Shown here in pieces: positions 29,400 through 41,127 of a stretch of 64,000 nt of DNA (position 1 is its first letter; each line of letters opens with the position of its first letter). The stretch lies in NCBI RefSeq assembly GCF_002858935.1, contig NZ_PJRT01000005.1:310001-374000 (forward strand), in the 5' to 3' direction. The stretch comes from Pantoea endophytica. GTDB taxonomy: Bacteria; Pseudomonadota; Gammaproteobacteria; Enterobacterales; Enterobacteriaceae. The position numbers and the translations under genes are program-made. The notes under the pieces were generated by a model that was not told where the DNA came from, did no database searches, and saw nothing but the letters and a program-made list of their open reading frames with translations.

Positions 29400-29945
29400 T
29401 TATTTGCGTCGGCTGATTTTCCCTCCTTTTCTTCCTGCTTCAATGGCGCGCTCCGGGTCGTTTTTGAAGTTACCGCTGCTAGCCTGACCGCCTTTGCGCC
29501 CGGCTTCAGCCGCGCGTTCCTTGTTCTCTGCGAAGTTGCCTGCACCACCACGACGTTGCGGCTTTTTTTCTTCCTCATCGGGTAGCTTCTTAGCGTCCGT
29601 CATTGGTTCTCCTCTTTTATAAATACCAACATGATGCAAAATAAATGTAGTGCCATTTTTTCCAGTTTCAAGCCTGGGTTTCTCGTAAGTCTTAATTCTA
29701 AGAGGCTTGCTTATGTTACTTCCAGTTAAATTTTCACTTCTCTCTAAATGTAACTACCATTAGTTACTTGCTTAAGATTTTTAACATTAAAAAGAAAGCT
29801 TCTCTAGCCAGATAATAAGCGAAGCGGTAAGCACATTTACTTATAACCTCAATCGCAATTCTTGCGCACATTACTTGCAGCTTGACGCTTGCTTGCTACG
29901 TTTAATTAATCTTCTTGTTTAGCCTAAATTAACGCTTCGCTTATT
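29198..29945. repeat. Five dispersed copies of a TAAGCGAAGCGGTAAA motif
   Basis: Copies at 29198-29212 (GGG variant), 29220-29235, 29318-29332, 29816-29830 on the plus strand and at about 29930-29945 on the minus strand. The core GCGAAGCG is kept in four, with GCGAAGGG in the first. They flank the KGG gene on both sides, and the last two precede the YciF-like gene. They could be regulator sites or remnants of a small repeat. Confidence 0.6.
29400..29603 (-). CDS. KGG-motif stress protein (YciG/Con-10-like)
   Basis: 67 residues from ATG 29603, behind an AGAGGAGAA ribosome site. It carries the repeated RGGAGNFAENKERAAEAGRKGG / SGNFKNDPERAIEAGRKGG units of the KGG family and ends KISRRK. Such small hydrophilic proteins are induced by stress and stationary phase under RpoS in E. 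coli (YciG). A YciF-like ferritin-fold protein lies on the opposite strand at 30029, matching the yciG-yciF partnership. It has a close paralogue at 33701-33889. Confidence 0.88.
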   Translation of the reverse strand: MTDAKKLPDEEEKKPQRRGGAGNFAENKERAAEAGRKGGQASSGNFKNDPERAIEAGRKGGKISRRK

Positions 29946-30028
29946 TTGCTCAATTAGCCTAAATGAGCTGATGTCATACCCATCAGGCAGCTAACTGTCG
30001 ATGTTCTTCTCACTACCGGAGCAAATTG
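29604..30028. other. AT-rich spacer between the KGG gene and the yciF-like gene
   Basis: Apart from two of the TAAGCGAAGCG motifs (29816 and 29930) I see no gene. It must hold the divergent promoters of the two stress genes. A good Shine-Dalgarno (CCGGAG) precedes ATG 30029. No clear -10/-35 pair could be assigned. Confidence 0.5.
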
Positions 30029-30523
30029 ATGACCAAGGAATTTGTATATCTGGATTGGTTGCGCGATGCGCATGCGATGGAAAAACATGCAGAGCCTTTG
30101 CTGCAGGCAGCTACGCTGCGGCTGGAGGAGTTCCCGCTGTTGCAGGCACGTATGAAGCAATATGCACAACAAACCGCTGAACAGCAGCGGTGGGTGAAAG
30201 ACGTTTTGAAACGCTACGACAGTAACTGGTCAGCGCTGAAAGACGCGTTAGGACGATTGTCGATCGTTGGGCAAGCCGCGAGTGATATGTTGCGCAATGA
30301 AGAGGGCGTGCGCATTGCGGTGAGCAGCTACGTGTTCTGTAACTATAAAGTGGCAACCTACACCGCATTACTGGCCGCAGCGCAACAGGCGGCGGACAGC
30401 AAAGGTATTAAGACTTTCCAGCTGATCCTGCAACATGAAATCCAGATGGCAGATTGGCTTCTTCATCAGCTGCCGGACGTGGCGAACGAGGCCATTTTGC
30501 ATAGCGCGGTAGCCGCAGTCTGA
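30029..30523 (+). CDS. DUF892 ferritin-like protein (YciF/YciE-like)
   Basis: 164 residues, almost entirely helical, in the pattern of DUF892: a YLDWLRDAHAMEKHAEPLL start with EKH ligand-type residues, and FQLILQHEIQMADWLLHQLP in the last helix. The family has a four-helix ferritin-like fold with a di-metal site and is stress-induced. I choose ATG 30029, eight bases after CCGGAG, over the TTG at 30026. With the KGG gene it repeats the yciG-yciF-yciE theme of E. coli. Confidence 0.82.
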   Translation: MTKEFVYLDWLRDAHAMEKHAEPLLQAATLRLEEFPLLQARMKQYAQQTAEQQRWVKDVLKRYDSNWSALKDALGRLSIVGQAASDMLRNEEGVRIAVSSYVFCNYKVATYTALLAAAQQAADSKGIKTFQLILQHEIQMADWLLHQLPDVANEAILHSAVAAV

Positions 30524-30825
30524 CGGATAACTATAAGTGGTCGGCAGCCTTGCTCTGCTGACCGCTCAATTTGGCTTGCAGGTTAAACGCTACAGAGAAA
30601 CTAACTGTTTTCCCTTAGTCAAATTGCTGCAAATAATAAAATCAGGATCATTCTTTGCTATTTGTTAGCCTGGCGAGAACCTTTATTCTAAATTAAGTAA
30701 AAAAACCAGGCTTAGAATTTTATGTTATTCCCTATCAGTAAATGGAACTGATCAATGAAATCGATTTCAGCAAAATAACACTCCGCGTCTGATATTTGAA
30801 ATGTGACCCTATCAATCATCGTCTC
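30524..30825. other. Intergenic spacer before the chemoreceptor gene
   Basis: About 300 AT-rich bases without a gene. A stem GGTCGGCAG .. CTGCTGACC (30540-30570, with a bulged pair) lies just after the yciF-like stop and may help end that transcript. Confidence 0.4.
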
Positions 30826-30852
30826 TAATGTTAATGAAATTGCTGACGATAA
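30826..30852 (+). promoter_or_regulatory. Sigma-28 (FliA) promoter candidate of the first MCP
   Basis: TAAT (30826-30829), a 15-base spacer, then GACGATAA (30845-30852). The FliA consensus is TAAA-N15-GCCGATAA, so two positions differ. It lies about 100 bases before the MCP start. Confidence 0.5.
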
Positions 30853-30954
30853 CAGCAGAGATGCTGCCGATTAACGCCCGTAGCCTCTTCTGTTTTTTTT
30901 AAAACAACATTATTGTCTTCACTACTTTTCAATCAAAATCATTGAGGTTTCTAA

Positions 30955-32520
30955 ATGGACGTAGTTCAAAGATTTTCACGTAATGTAAAGTTGCGAACCA
31001 AACTTACAATATCCTCTATGCTCAATATCGCGATGCTACTTTTAGTGGCGTTACTCGGATTAAATTCGCTGTTCTTAGCTGAAACCGGCGTTAACGGCAT
31101 GATGAAAGACGATTATCCCACTATTGCATTGGGCAACCGATTAATTGATGAGATCAACGTAACGGTGCAGCAGCAGGCGCTGCTGCTGAGCCCGATTGAT
31201 GCGCAACGCCGGACAACGATTCAGAGCAATCTTCAGGATGCCTCAAAGAAAATTACCGAAACCTACAAGCAGTTAAATAAGCTGGCTACCGATGATGAAT
31301 CAATCGCATTTCTCAAGCGCGTGGAAGTGAGGCGAGCAGAGTTCCTTAAAGAGCGAAATGTATTCTTCGATTTAGTGAATAGTGATGTGACAAAAGCAGT
31401 GAATTTCTATTTTTCTACGCTTGCCTCAGCGCAAAGAAATTATATCGATGAGGTTGAGGGGTTTATTACCCTGCAAGAGCAGCAAATGGATGGCTCCTAT
31501 AATAATTTTATGGCGTCATACGGCAAAACTAAAATTTCCATGCTGATTATTTTTGTAGTGGCTATTTTACTTTCAGCATTTATTGGCTGGATTATTATTC
31601 GCTCGATTACAGTGCCATTGAAAAAAGTGATCGCCTTTCTTGGTCGAGTGGCGGATGGCGATCTCAGTTCTGATTTTCATGAACAGCGAAAGGATGAAAT
31701 GGGGCAGTTAATTAACGCCATCCAGCAGATGCAGGAAAAGATGTCGGATATTGTCAGCCATATTCGCATTAGCGCAGAACAGATATCCGGCGGTGCCAGT
31801 GAAATCATGTCGGGCACCAACGATCTCGCGGCGCGTACGGAAGAGCAGGCCAGCTCGGTAGAGCAAACGGCGGCCTCGGTGGAGGAGTTCAGTGCCACCA
31901 TTAGCAACACGCGTAATAATACCTACGTTGCCGCCGATCTCTCCGCTAAGGCGGAAACCACGGTAGGACGCAATGCCAGCATGATGGACAACGTCGCCAG
32001 CAAAATGGCCGAAATCAATGATTCTGCCAGCCGCATGGCGGAGATCATCAACCTGATCGATTCCATTGCTTTCCAGACCAATATTCTGGCGCTTAATGCT
32101 GCGGTAGAAGCCGCACGCGCGGGTGAACATGGTCGCGGTTTTGCCGTGGTGGCGCAGGAAGTCCGCGCGCTGGCGCAGAAAACCGCCACCTCATCGCATG
32201 AGATCCGTAATTTGATTGAGGAGTCGTCCACCCGTATTGCCGATGGGCGCGATATGGTGACGGATGCCAATAAATTGATGAACGGCATGATGTCGAACGT
32301 GGCTGAGATGAAAGAGTTGCTGGTGCAGATCAATCAGGCCAGCAGTGAGCAGGCAGACGGCATCAGCCAAATCAACACCGCGATTAGCCAGATTGATATC
32401 ACCACGCAGCAGAATGCGTCGCTGGTGGAACAATCGCTGGCGGCGTCGGCGATGCTGAGCGAGCAGGCGGCGAATATGGTGAATAGCGTAAGCGTGTTTA
32501 CGCTGCGTCAAACCGCTTAA
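30955..32520 (+). CDS. Methyl-accepting chemotaxis protein
   Basis: 521 residues. One membrane helix lies near the N-terminus (about 15-38), then a periplasmic four-helix-bundle sensor domain (about 40-190), a second helix ([20 protein letters not shown], about 195-215), a HAMP domain and a long signalling coiled coil. The tip is conserved: [30 protein letters not shown]. The C-terminus (SVFTLRQTA) has no NWETF-type CheR/CheB docking peptide, so methylation would need help from another receptor. The ligand is unknown. Confidence 0.93.
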   Translation: MDVVQRFSRNVKLRTKLTISSMLNIAMLLLVALLGLNSLFLAETGVNGMMKDDYPTIALGNRLIDEINVTVQQQALLLSPIDAQRRTTIQSNLQDASKKITETYKQLNKLATDDESIAFLKRVEVRRAEFLKERNVFFDLVNSDVTKAVNFYFSTLASAQRNYIDEVEGFITLQEQQMDGSYNNFMASYGKTKISMLIIFVVAILLSAFIGWIIIRSITVPLKKVIAFLGRVADGDLSSDFHEQRKDEMGQLINAIQQMQEKMSDIVSHIRISAEQISGGASEIMSGTNDLAARTEEQASSVEQTAASVEEFSATISNTRNNTYVAADLSAKAETTVGRNASMMDNVASKMAEINDSASRMAEIINLIDSIAFQTNILALNAAVEAARAGEHGRGFAVVAQEVRALAQKTATSSHEIRNLIEESSTRIADGRDMVTDANKLMNGMMSNVAEMKELLVQINQASSEQADGISQINTAISQIDITTQQNASLVEQSLAASAMLSEQAANMVNSVSVFTLRQTA

Positions 32521-32529
32521 TGCGAGGGT

Positions 32530-32565
32530 GATCCAGAACGGCATATGCGTTCTGGATCTTTTTTT
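32530..32565 (+). terminator. Terminator after the first MCP
   Basis: An 11-bp perfect stem GATCCAGAACG / CGTTCTGGATC with a short loop is followed by seven T, nine bases after the MCP stop. It faces the end of map. Confidence 0.92.
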
Positions 32566-33346
32566 AAATTGCCGGATATTCGCCGGTACCTTCTGGCCAC
32601 GGCGTCAACAAATCAAAGCCGGTTTCGGTCACGGCGATGGTGTGTTCCCACTGCGCTGACAGCGAGCGGTCTTTGGTGACCACCGTCCAGCCATCGGACA
32701 GTACACTGGTGCCGGCTTTACCCGCGTTGATCATCGGTTCGATAGTGAAAATCATGCCCGCCTGTAACGCCAATCCCGTGCCTGGCGTGCCGTAATGCAG
32801 AATCTGCGGATCGCCGTGATACACCTCGCCAACGCCGTGACCGCAATATTCGCGCACCACCGAGAAACCGGCTTTTTCCGCTACCTGCTGAATGGCCGCC
32901 CCGATATCGCCTAAGGTCGCGCCCGGTTTTACCACTTTGATACCTGCCACCATCGATTCGTAGGTGATATCCACCAAACGTTTGGCGCGCACCGACGGCT
33001 GGCCAACGTAATACATGCGGCTGGTGTCGCCGTACCAGCCATCTTTAATGATGCCGACGTCTATGTTGACGATGTCGCCATCCTTGAGCTTTTTCTCGCC
33101 CGGAATGCCGTGGCACACCACATGATTCACCGACGTACAGGTCGTTTTGCTGTAACCGTGATAGCCAATATTTGCTGGCACCACTTTTAGCTCGTTTACC
33201 ACGTAATCATGACAAATCGCGTCCAGTTGATCGGTGGTGACGCCCGGTTTAACGTACGGAGTGATGATCTCCAGCACTTTAGCGGCGGCGTGTCCAGCGG
33301 CACGCGCCAGTTCGATCTCTTCAGCGGTGTGCAGTTTGATGCTCAT
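32564..33346 (-). CDS. map: Type I methionine aminopeptidase, ParD-like-linked paralogue
   Basis: 260 residues of the pita-bread metallopeptidase fold. The five metal ligands are seen in VNIDVGIIKDGWYGDTSRMY (two Asp), CGHGVGEVYHGDP (His), FTIEPMIN (Glu) and QWEHTIAVT (Glu). The enzyme removes the first Met from new proteins. The usual essential map of Enterobacterales lies next to rpsB; here neither rpsB nor tsf is present, so this is probably a second copy. Its ATG overlaps the stop of a small ParD-like gene by one base (TAATG), so the two are co-translated. That pairing suggests a regulated or toxin-antitoxin-like module. Confidence 0.92.
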   Translation of the reverse strand: MSIKLHTAEEIELARAAGHAAAKVLEIITPYVKPGVTTDQLDAICHDYVVNELKVVPANIGYHGYSKTTCTSVNHVVCHGIPGEKKLKDGDIVNIDVGIIKDGWYGDTSRMYYVGQPSVRAKRLVDITYESMVAGIKVVKPGATLGDIGAAIQQVAEKAGFSVVREYCGHGVGEVYHGDPQILHYGTPGTGLALQAGMIFTIEPMINAGKAGTSVLSDGWTVVTKDRSLSAQWEHTIAVTETGFDLLTPWPEGTGEYPAI

Positions 33347-33588
33347 TACGCGATTCCCTGCGAGGTGAATAAAGGATGGTCGAGCAGTTGCGCTAAATCC
33401 GCGCCGCTGTCGCGTTCAACGCGCATCAGCAAGCGCGTCAATTCCTGATGATTGAGTGACGGATAAATCTCGGCCAGCATGCCGATCTTCATCCAGTGTT
33501 CCGCCTGCGCGTTGATGGAACGGCTCATCGCCGTGCTGGCGATGCGCAGATTCTCATGCATTAAGTCAGAGATTTTTACGATGCCCAT
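33346..33588 (-). CDS. ParD-like small DNA-binding protein (putative antitoxin)
   Basis: 80 residues from ATG 33588: MGIVKISDLMHENLRIASTAMSRSINAQAEHW is the basic ribbon-helix-helix-like start seen in ParD-like antitoxins, where MSRSINAQAEHWMKIGMLAE is the family hallmark. The rest is acidic and may wrap the partner. It precedes map with a one-base overlap. A 10-bp inverted repeat lies just before its start, as expected for an autoregulated antitoxin. Toxin-antitoxin behaviour with Map is inferred, not shown. Confidence 0.78.
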   Translation of the reverse strand: MGIVKISDLMHENLRIASTAMSRSINAQAEHWMKIGMLAEIYPSLNHQELTRLLMRVERDSGADLAQLLDHPLFTSQGIA

Positions 33589-33593
33589 GGTGC

Positions 33594-33631
33594 AACCTAT
33601 ATATGAATCGTATGTGATATGTATATAGGTT
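33594..33631 (-). promoter_or_regulatory. Inverted-repeat operator before the ParD-like gene
   Basis: AACCTATATA (33594-33603) and TATATAGGTT (33622-33631) are perfect inverted arms with an 18-base spacer, starting six bases before the ParD-like ATG. The position is typical for an autoregulatory antitoxin operator. Confidence 0.65.
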
Positions 33632-33700
33632 ACCGTTTTAGGCTGGGATATGCAAAAAGGGGGTGAAGCCAATCCATGGCGGACAAAATCCTAAGGCGCC

Positions 33701-33889
33701 TTACTCAGACTTCGTTGGAGGACGACGACTTATTTTGCCTCCTTTCCGTCCCGCTTCAACGGCGCGTTCAGGATCGTTTCTGAAGTTGCCTCCACTGGCT
33801 TTGCCTCCCGCCTTGCCAGCTTCTTTCGCACGTTCTGGATCGTTAGCAAAATTCCCTGCGCCGCCTCTGTAGCTCTGTTTGTTCATAGG
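33701..33889 (-). CDS. KGG-motif stress protein, second copy
   Basis: 62 residues from ATG 33889 with an AGAGG ribosome site. Sequence units RGGAGNFANDPERAKEAGKAGG, SGGNFRNDPERAVEAGRKGG and KISRR repeat the motif of the product at 29400-29603, to which it is clearly paralogous. General stress protein family (YciG/Con-10). It stands alone between the map module and the sugar porter. Confidence 0.87.
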   Translation of the reverse strand, partial: PMNKQSYRGGAGNFANDPERAKEAGKAGGKASGGNFRNDPERAVEAGRKGGKISRRPPTKSE

Positions 33890-34030
33890 AAGACCTCTTA
33901 TCAATGTTCCGTTAGATTTGAGGACTAGCTAGTCACGCTGCAATTTTAGTTCGCCGTTGCGTTAAAGCCAGGCCGTAAACGCCGATCATTGAAAATGATC
34001 ATTAAGCGCGATGAAATTTGTCGAATTAAT

Positions 34031-34068
34031 AGTGACCTTCGTCACAATTTACAATTCCTGACTATACT
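34031..34068 (+). promoter_or_regulatory. CRP site and -10 box of the MFS sugar porter
   Basis: AGTGACCTTCGTCACA (34031-34046) fits the CRP consensus TGTGA-N6-TCACA at nine of ten positions. TATACT (34063-34068) is a good -10 element downstream. The spacing suggests activation from a site that overlaps the -35 region. Confidence 0.65.
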
Positions 34069-34113
34069 TCTGCCTTTTGGGTTTCAACCTTTGCGCTACA
34101 AGGCGCGTTCAAT

Positions 34114-35577
34114 ATGCAGGGAACAGGAATGGACACATCGCAGCAAAACAGTGACGACGATTCAGCGCTAAGTAATCTCACCGTTAAACAGCGCATCTTC
34201 TTTGTGGTACTCGTAGCGACAATGGGTGCTCTGGCTTTTGGTTATGACACCGGGATTATCTCGGGTGCCTTGCCGTTTATGACCTTGCCGCCTAATCAGG
34301 GCGGTCTTGACCTCACACCGTTCACCGAAGGTTTAGTCACTTCATCCCTGATCTTCGGTGCCGCGCTGGGTGCTTTCCTTAGTGGTTATTTCTCCGATCG
34401 CTTTGGCCGACGCATTACGCTGCGTTCTCTGGCGCTAATTTTTGTGCTGGGCGCGATTGGTACCGCGTTAGCGCCAAACCTGCACGTAATGGTGGCGATG
34501 CGTTTTCTGCTGGGGATTGCGGTGGGTGGCGGTTCCTCAACCGTACCGGTGTTTATTGCCGAAATTGCCGGGCCAAAACGGCGTGCGCCGCTGGTGAGCC
34601 GCAACGAGCTGATGATTGTTTCCGGTCAGCTGCTGGCTTATGTGGTCAGCGCGGTAATGAGTTTCACGCTCAACGATCCGCATCTGTGGCGTTATATGCT
34701 GGCGATGGCGATGATTCCTGGCGCGTTGCTGTTTATCGGCACCTTCTTTGTGCCAGCGTCGCCACACTGGATGGTGGCAGAAGGGCGCATCAAAGAAGCG
34801 AGCCGTATCCTGCACAAACTGCGTGAAACGCCGCGCGAAGTGAAAAAGGAGATGACGGAGATGCGCCAGCACGCTAAAGCGGCGCGTCAGGGGCCCTCAG
34901 CGCGTGAACTGCTGCAAGAGAAATGGATTCTTCGCTTATTATTGGTGGGCGCGGGGCTCGGCATTGTTATCCAATTCACCGGCGTGAATGCCTTTATGTA
35001 CTACACGCCCGTGATTCTGAAAACCACCGGCATGGGCACCAACGCCTCGATTGCGGCGACCATCGGTAACGGGATTGTTTCGGTGCTGGCGACCATGGTG
35101 GGCATCAAAGCAGTGGGACGTTTTGGTCGTCGTACCATGCTGATGACCGGTTTGTCGGTAGTGATCGCCATGCAGCTGGCACTGGGCTGCGTGCTGCTGT
35201 TGATGCCACAGGACATGACGCAAAGCATCTTCGCGCTGGCGGCGATCCTGGTGTTCCTGTTCTTTATGCAGATGTGCATTTCGCCGGTTTACTGGCTGCT
35301 GATGTCGGAGCTGTTCCCGATGAAAGTGCGCGGCGTGCTGACCGGCGCTGCGGTTTCGTTCCAGTGGATCTGTAACGCGGCGGTGGCGTTTGCCTTCCCG
35401 CCGCTGCTCTCCGCCACCGGCAATGGCGCGTTCTTTATCTTTGCAGCCATCAACGTCGGCTCGCTGATCTTCGTAATCACTATGCTGCCGGAGACCAAAG
35501 GCAAATCGCTCGAGCAGATCGAAAATGAGATGCGCGAGCGGTTCAGCGAGCAGGAGCAGGATCAGCAAACCGCGTAG
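34114..35577 (+). CDS. MFS sugar porter (SP family; inositol/xylose/galactose type)
   Basis: 487 residues with 12 predicted helices. Family marks: GYDTGIISGALPF in helix 1, SDRFGRRITLR after helix 2, FVPASPHWMVAEGR before the central loop, GRFGRRTML in the second half, and PETKGKSLEQIENEM at the end. These define the sugar porter group (GalP, XylE, IolT), which imports a sugar or polyol with protons. Which one is not evident. ATG 34129 with AGGGA six bases ahead is an alternative start (MDTSQQN). A CRP-type site upstream fits catabolite control. Confidence 0.88.
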   Translation: MQGTGMDTSQQNSDDDSALSNLTVKQRIFFVVLVATMGALAFGYDTGIISGALPFMTLPPNQGGLDLTPFTEGLVTSSLIFGAALGAFLSGYFSDRFGRRITLRSLALIFVLGAIGTALAPNLHVMVAMRFLLGIAVGGGSSTVPVFIAEIAGPKRRAPLVSRNELMIVSGQLLAYVVSAVMSFTLNDPHLWRYMLAMAMIPGALLFIGTFFVPASPHWMVAEGRIKEASRILHKLRETPREVKKEMTEMRQHAKAARQGPSARELLQEKWILRLLLVGAGLGIVIQFTGVNAFMYYTPVILKTTGMGTNASIAATIGNGIVSVLATMVGIKAVGRFGRRTMLMTGLSVVIAMQLALGCVLLLMPQDMTQSIFALAAILVFLFFMQMCISPVYWLLMSELFPMKVRGVLTGAAVSFQWICNAAVAFAFPPLLSATGNGAFFIFAAINVGSLIFVITMLPETKGKSLEQIENEMRERFSEQEQDQQTA

Positions 35578-35641
35578 CGGCGCTTGAGAATTCCTGGTCA
35601 CGGGAGGAAGATACGCATCTTTCACCGGGCCAGGATTTCCC

Positions 35642-36346
35642 ATGCTAATCACCGCCGAGAACACGCGCACCTTCAATACCGACATTCGCCTGGCCTGCAC
35701 GCTGGCCGCCGTTGCGGGCGCACTTAACACCGCAGCGTTTGAAACGGTCGGCTTCTTCTCGGCGAACATGACCGGCAATGTCTCCTCACTTTCCGACCAT
35801 CTGGCCAAAGCTAATCTGCACGTCGGCCTGTTTTTTCTGCTCATCGTGCTGCTGTTTATCGCCGGATCTTCTGTCTCAACGCTGATAATCAACTCCGGCA
35901 GACGGCGCCAGATTCGCGGCATCTACGCCATCAACATCCTGATTGAAGGCATCGCTTTGCTGCTGCTCGGCGTGATTGAAAGCTGGTTTCGCTTTAGCGG
36001 CTCTGGCGTGTTGCTGGTGCTGAGCCTGAGTTTTTTGATGGGATTGCAAAACGCCGTTGTGACGCGCATCTCCAACGCCCGCGTGCGCACCACGCACGTT
36101 TCTGGCACCACGACCGATATCGGCATTGAGCTGGCGATGCTGTTTGATGTGCTGCGCCGCAAAGAATCCCCCAAAGATGCGCCGCTTTACATTGAGCGGC
36201 TTAAGCTGCATTTTTACACCGTGCTGGCGTTTTTGGGCGGCGGTGTGTTGGGGATTTGGCTGCTGCAGTGGATGAGTTATCTGCTGCTGATGGTGATCGG
36301 TGTGCTGCTCAGCGTGCTGGCTTTGGCGGCACTGCAACGGATCTGA
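35642..36346 (+). CDS. YoaK/DUF1275 family membrane protein
   Basis: 234 residues with about six membrane helices. The segments AGALNTAAFETVGFFSANMTGNVSSLSDHLAK and LQNAVVTRISNARVRTTHVSGTTTDIGIEL are the conserved cores of DUF1275 (YoaK). The function of the family is unknown. It begins 64 bases after the sugar porter, separated by a CCTGG..CCAGG inverted repeat, and could be co-transcribed. Confidence 0.88.
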   Translation: MLITAENTRTFNTDIRLACTLAAVAGALNTAAFETVGFFSANMTGNVSSLSDHLAKANLHVGLFFLLIVLLFIAGSSVSTLIINSGRRRQIRGIYAINILIEGIALLLLGVIESWFRFSGSGVLLVLSLSFLMGLQNAVVTRISNARVRTTHVSGTTTDIGIELAMLFDVLRRKESPKDAPLYIERLKLHFYTVLAFLGGGVLGIWLLQWMSYLLLMVIGVLLSVLALAALQRI

Positions 36347-36348
36347 TC

Positions 36349-36364
36349 GGTGAGCAGCTTCACA
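36349..36364 (+). promoter_or_regulatory. CRP-binding site upstream of bglF
   Basis: GGTGAGCAGCTTCACA fits TGTGA-N6-TCACA at nine of ten positions and lies 85 bases before the RAT of the bglF leader. The bgl operon of E. coli is CRP-dependent too. Confidence 0.65.
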
Positions 36365-36433
36365 GTTTTCCGCATCGTTCGCTAAAACTGCTTGCCACTT
36401 TTTCCGCGCTGTTAGCATGATAGCGCCCGTTAA

Positions 36434-36459
36434 GGATTGTTACTGTTCGGCAGGCAAAA

Positions 36460-36461
<2 letters not shown>
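36434..36461 (+). promoter_or_regulatory. RAT antiterminator target in the bglF leader
   Basis: GGATTGTTACTG-TTC-GGCAGGCAAAACC matches the ribonucleic antiterminator sequence bound by BglG-type proteins. Its last two bases are the first two of the following terminator stem, so BglG binding would block terminator folding. The cognate antiterminator is encoded at 39971. Confidence 0.93.
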
Positions 36462-38429
<1,968 letters not shown>

Positions 38430-38432
38430 TAG

Positions 38433-39839
<1,407 letters not shown>

Positions 39840-39867
39840 CCAGTGAATAATTAAGCGCCGCACATAT

Positions 39868-39940
39868 CGTAGCGGCGCAATTTATTGCGCAAAGTCGGGA
39901 TGGGCACGGTGCCGCCATTGAAATGCGCGATAAATCGCGC
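39868..39940. repeat. Extragenic palindromes between bglB and bglG
   Basis: GCGCAA-TTTA-TTGCGC (39875-39890) follows GTAGCG, and GCGCGAT-AA-ATCGCGC (39925-39940) is followed by TGCTACG. The GTAGCGGCGCA unit recurs in the 55717-55754 palindrome. They lie between converging genes and may act as bidirectional terminators. Confidence 0.6.
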
Positions 39941-39970
39941 TGCTACGCAACGTGCGCGATACAAATTTGG

Positions 39971-40834
39971 TTATGCCTCATTCGCATCATCCTGCAACGC
40001 CAGCGTCTCTTTGCGTACCCGCTCAATGTGAATGGTGAGGAACATGCGTTCCTCGCTGGAGAGCTGATACAGGTATTTCTGCTGAATGTGCTGATCAATC
40101 TTCACTGCACATTGATAGGCGAGCGGATATTTGTCGCGCACCACATCATGCAGCGATTCATCCTCGCTCCACACGCCGCGTTTGCCCAACATGCGTTGCG
40201 CAAAGAACTTCAGATGGTTGACGAAACGGTTGTAGCTCAAGCTCTCTGTGCGGTAATCCAGCTGCAGGCGATACTTCACGATATGCAGGATTTCCTGCAT
40301 AAATTGCGTGATGTGAGAAACATCGGCGAAATCACTACCAAGCTGCGCATTCACCAGATGCAGCGCGATAAATCCGGCCTCATCTTCCGGCAACGCTACG
40401 CCCAGCCGCTGGTTAATCAGTTCCAACGCTTCGATACCCAATGAAAACTCTTTCGGATAGAGCGTTTTGATCTCCCACTTCAACACGTTGCGAATCGGGA
40501 TACCTTGCTGGTGGCGCTCAATCGCAAAATGGCAGTGATCGCACAGTGCGATGGAGAGGCTTTCATGCAGCGGCTGGCCCAGCTGCTGACGTGCGTTGGC
40601 AATGATCAGTTCGCTGGTGGTGATCACCTCGAGCGGGATATCCGACAGCAGTTCGCTGAGCCGGCCCGTTAAGGTGTCGCTTTGTAGCGCAAACACTTTT
40701 TCGATCTGCTGTGCATCCAGTTCGTCGCCAACGCGCTTCTGAAACGCCAAACCGCGTCCCATCACCACCTGTTCTTTGCCGTTGTCGCCCAGCACCACCG
40801 CGACATTATTGTTGAGGATTTTCGCGATTTTCAT
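39971..40834 (-). CDS. bglG: BglG-family transcriptional antiterminator
   Basis: 287 residues from ATG 40834 (MKIAKILNNNVAVVL); the longer frame runs through the leader terminator and is rejected. An N-terminal CAT RNA-binding domain (about 1-55) is followed by PRD1 (about 65-170, His in ALCDHCHFAIER) and PRD2 (about 175-280, His in AGFIALHLVNAQ and MFLTIHIERV). It binds the RAT in the bglF leader and the one in its own leader and prevents termination. It is activated by PTS phosphorylation on PRD2 and silenced through PRD1. It converges on bglB rather than leading the operon as in E. coli. Confidence 0.94.
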   Translation of the reverse strand: MKIAKILNNNVAVVLGDNGKEQVVMGRGLAFQKRVGDELDAQQIEKVFALQSDTLTGRLSELLSDIPLEVITTSELIIANARQQLGQPLHESLSIALCDHCHFAIERHQQGIPIRNVLKWEIKTLYPKEFSLGIEALELINQRLGVALPEDEAGFIALHLVNAQLGSDFADVSHITQFMQEILHIVKYRLQLDYRTESLSYNRFVNHLKFFAQRMLGKRGVWSEDESLHDVVRDKYPLAYQCAVKIDQHIQQKYLYQLSSEERMFLTIHIERVRKETLALQDDANEA

Positions 40835-40853
40835 TTTTATCTGCCCTGAAAAT

Positions 40854-40889
40854 AAAAAACCTGACCCACCGGGAGGACGGCGTGTCAGG
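40854..40889 (-). terminator. Conditional terminator in the bglG leader
   Basis: On the minus strand CCTGAC (40889-40884) pairs with GTCAGG (40865-40860), with further pairing inside (CGCC with GGTG), followed by six T. It overlaps the RAT 3' end by two bases. Confidence 0.85.
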
Positions 40890-40919
40890 TTTTGCCTGCG
40901 CTGAACGCAGTAACAATCT
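40888..40919 (-). promoter_or_regulatory. RAT antiterminator target in the bglG leader
   Basis: Minus strand AGATTGTTACTG - CGTTCAG - CGCAGGCAAAACC matches the BglG/LicT-type target. It shows that the antiterminator controls its own gene. Confidence 0.88.
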
Positions 40920-40970
40920 CGCCAGATCATAATCGGCTCTGCTTTCCCGACAAGCAGAGCGACAGTTAAA

Positions 40971-40986
40971 TGTGAAACGCATCATA
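40971..40986 (-). promoter_or_regulatory. CRP-like site upstream of bglG
   Basis: TGTGAAACGCATCATA fits TGTGA-N6-TCACA at eight of ten positions and lies about 50 bases upstream of the RAT on the bglG side. It may also sit within the upstream region of fliD, but the sigma-28 promoter there is 80 bases away. Confidence 0.5.
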
Positions 40987-41067
40987 TTTCCAGCGCAATT
41001 AATCAGATGCGTTGATGGCGCAATTTAATGAATGTAAGGATAGCGTAAGGAAATGATCAGATTTCTA

Positions 41068-41094
41068 TAAAGTTTGCGTTAAGGCTGCCGATAG
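41068..41094 (+). promoter_or_regulatory. Sigma-28 (FliA) promoter of fliD
   Basis: TAAA (41068-41071), GTTT and a total spacer of exactly 15 bases, then GCCGATAG (41087-41094). It differs from TAAA-N15-GCCGATAA in the last base only, and lies 33 bases before the fliD ATG. Confidence 0.85.
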
Positions 41095-41127
41095 TACCGT
41101 AACGTTAAATTAACAGGAGTTGCGTAC

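Noticed and set aside
34939-35922. Open frame of 327 codons opposite the MFS sugar porter and the start of the YoaK gene
   Set aside because: It spans two real genes antisense and has His/Gln-rich shadow composition.
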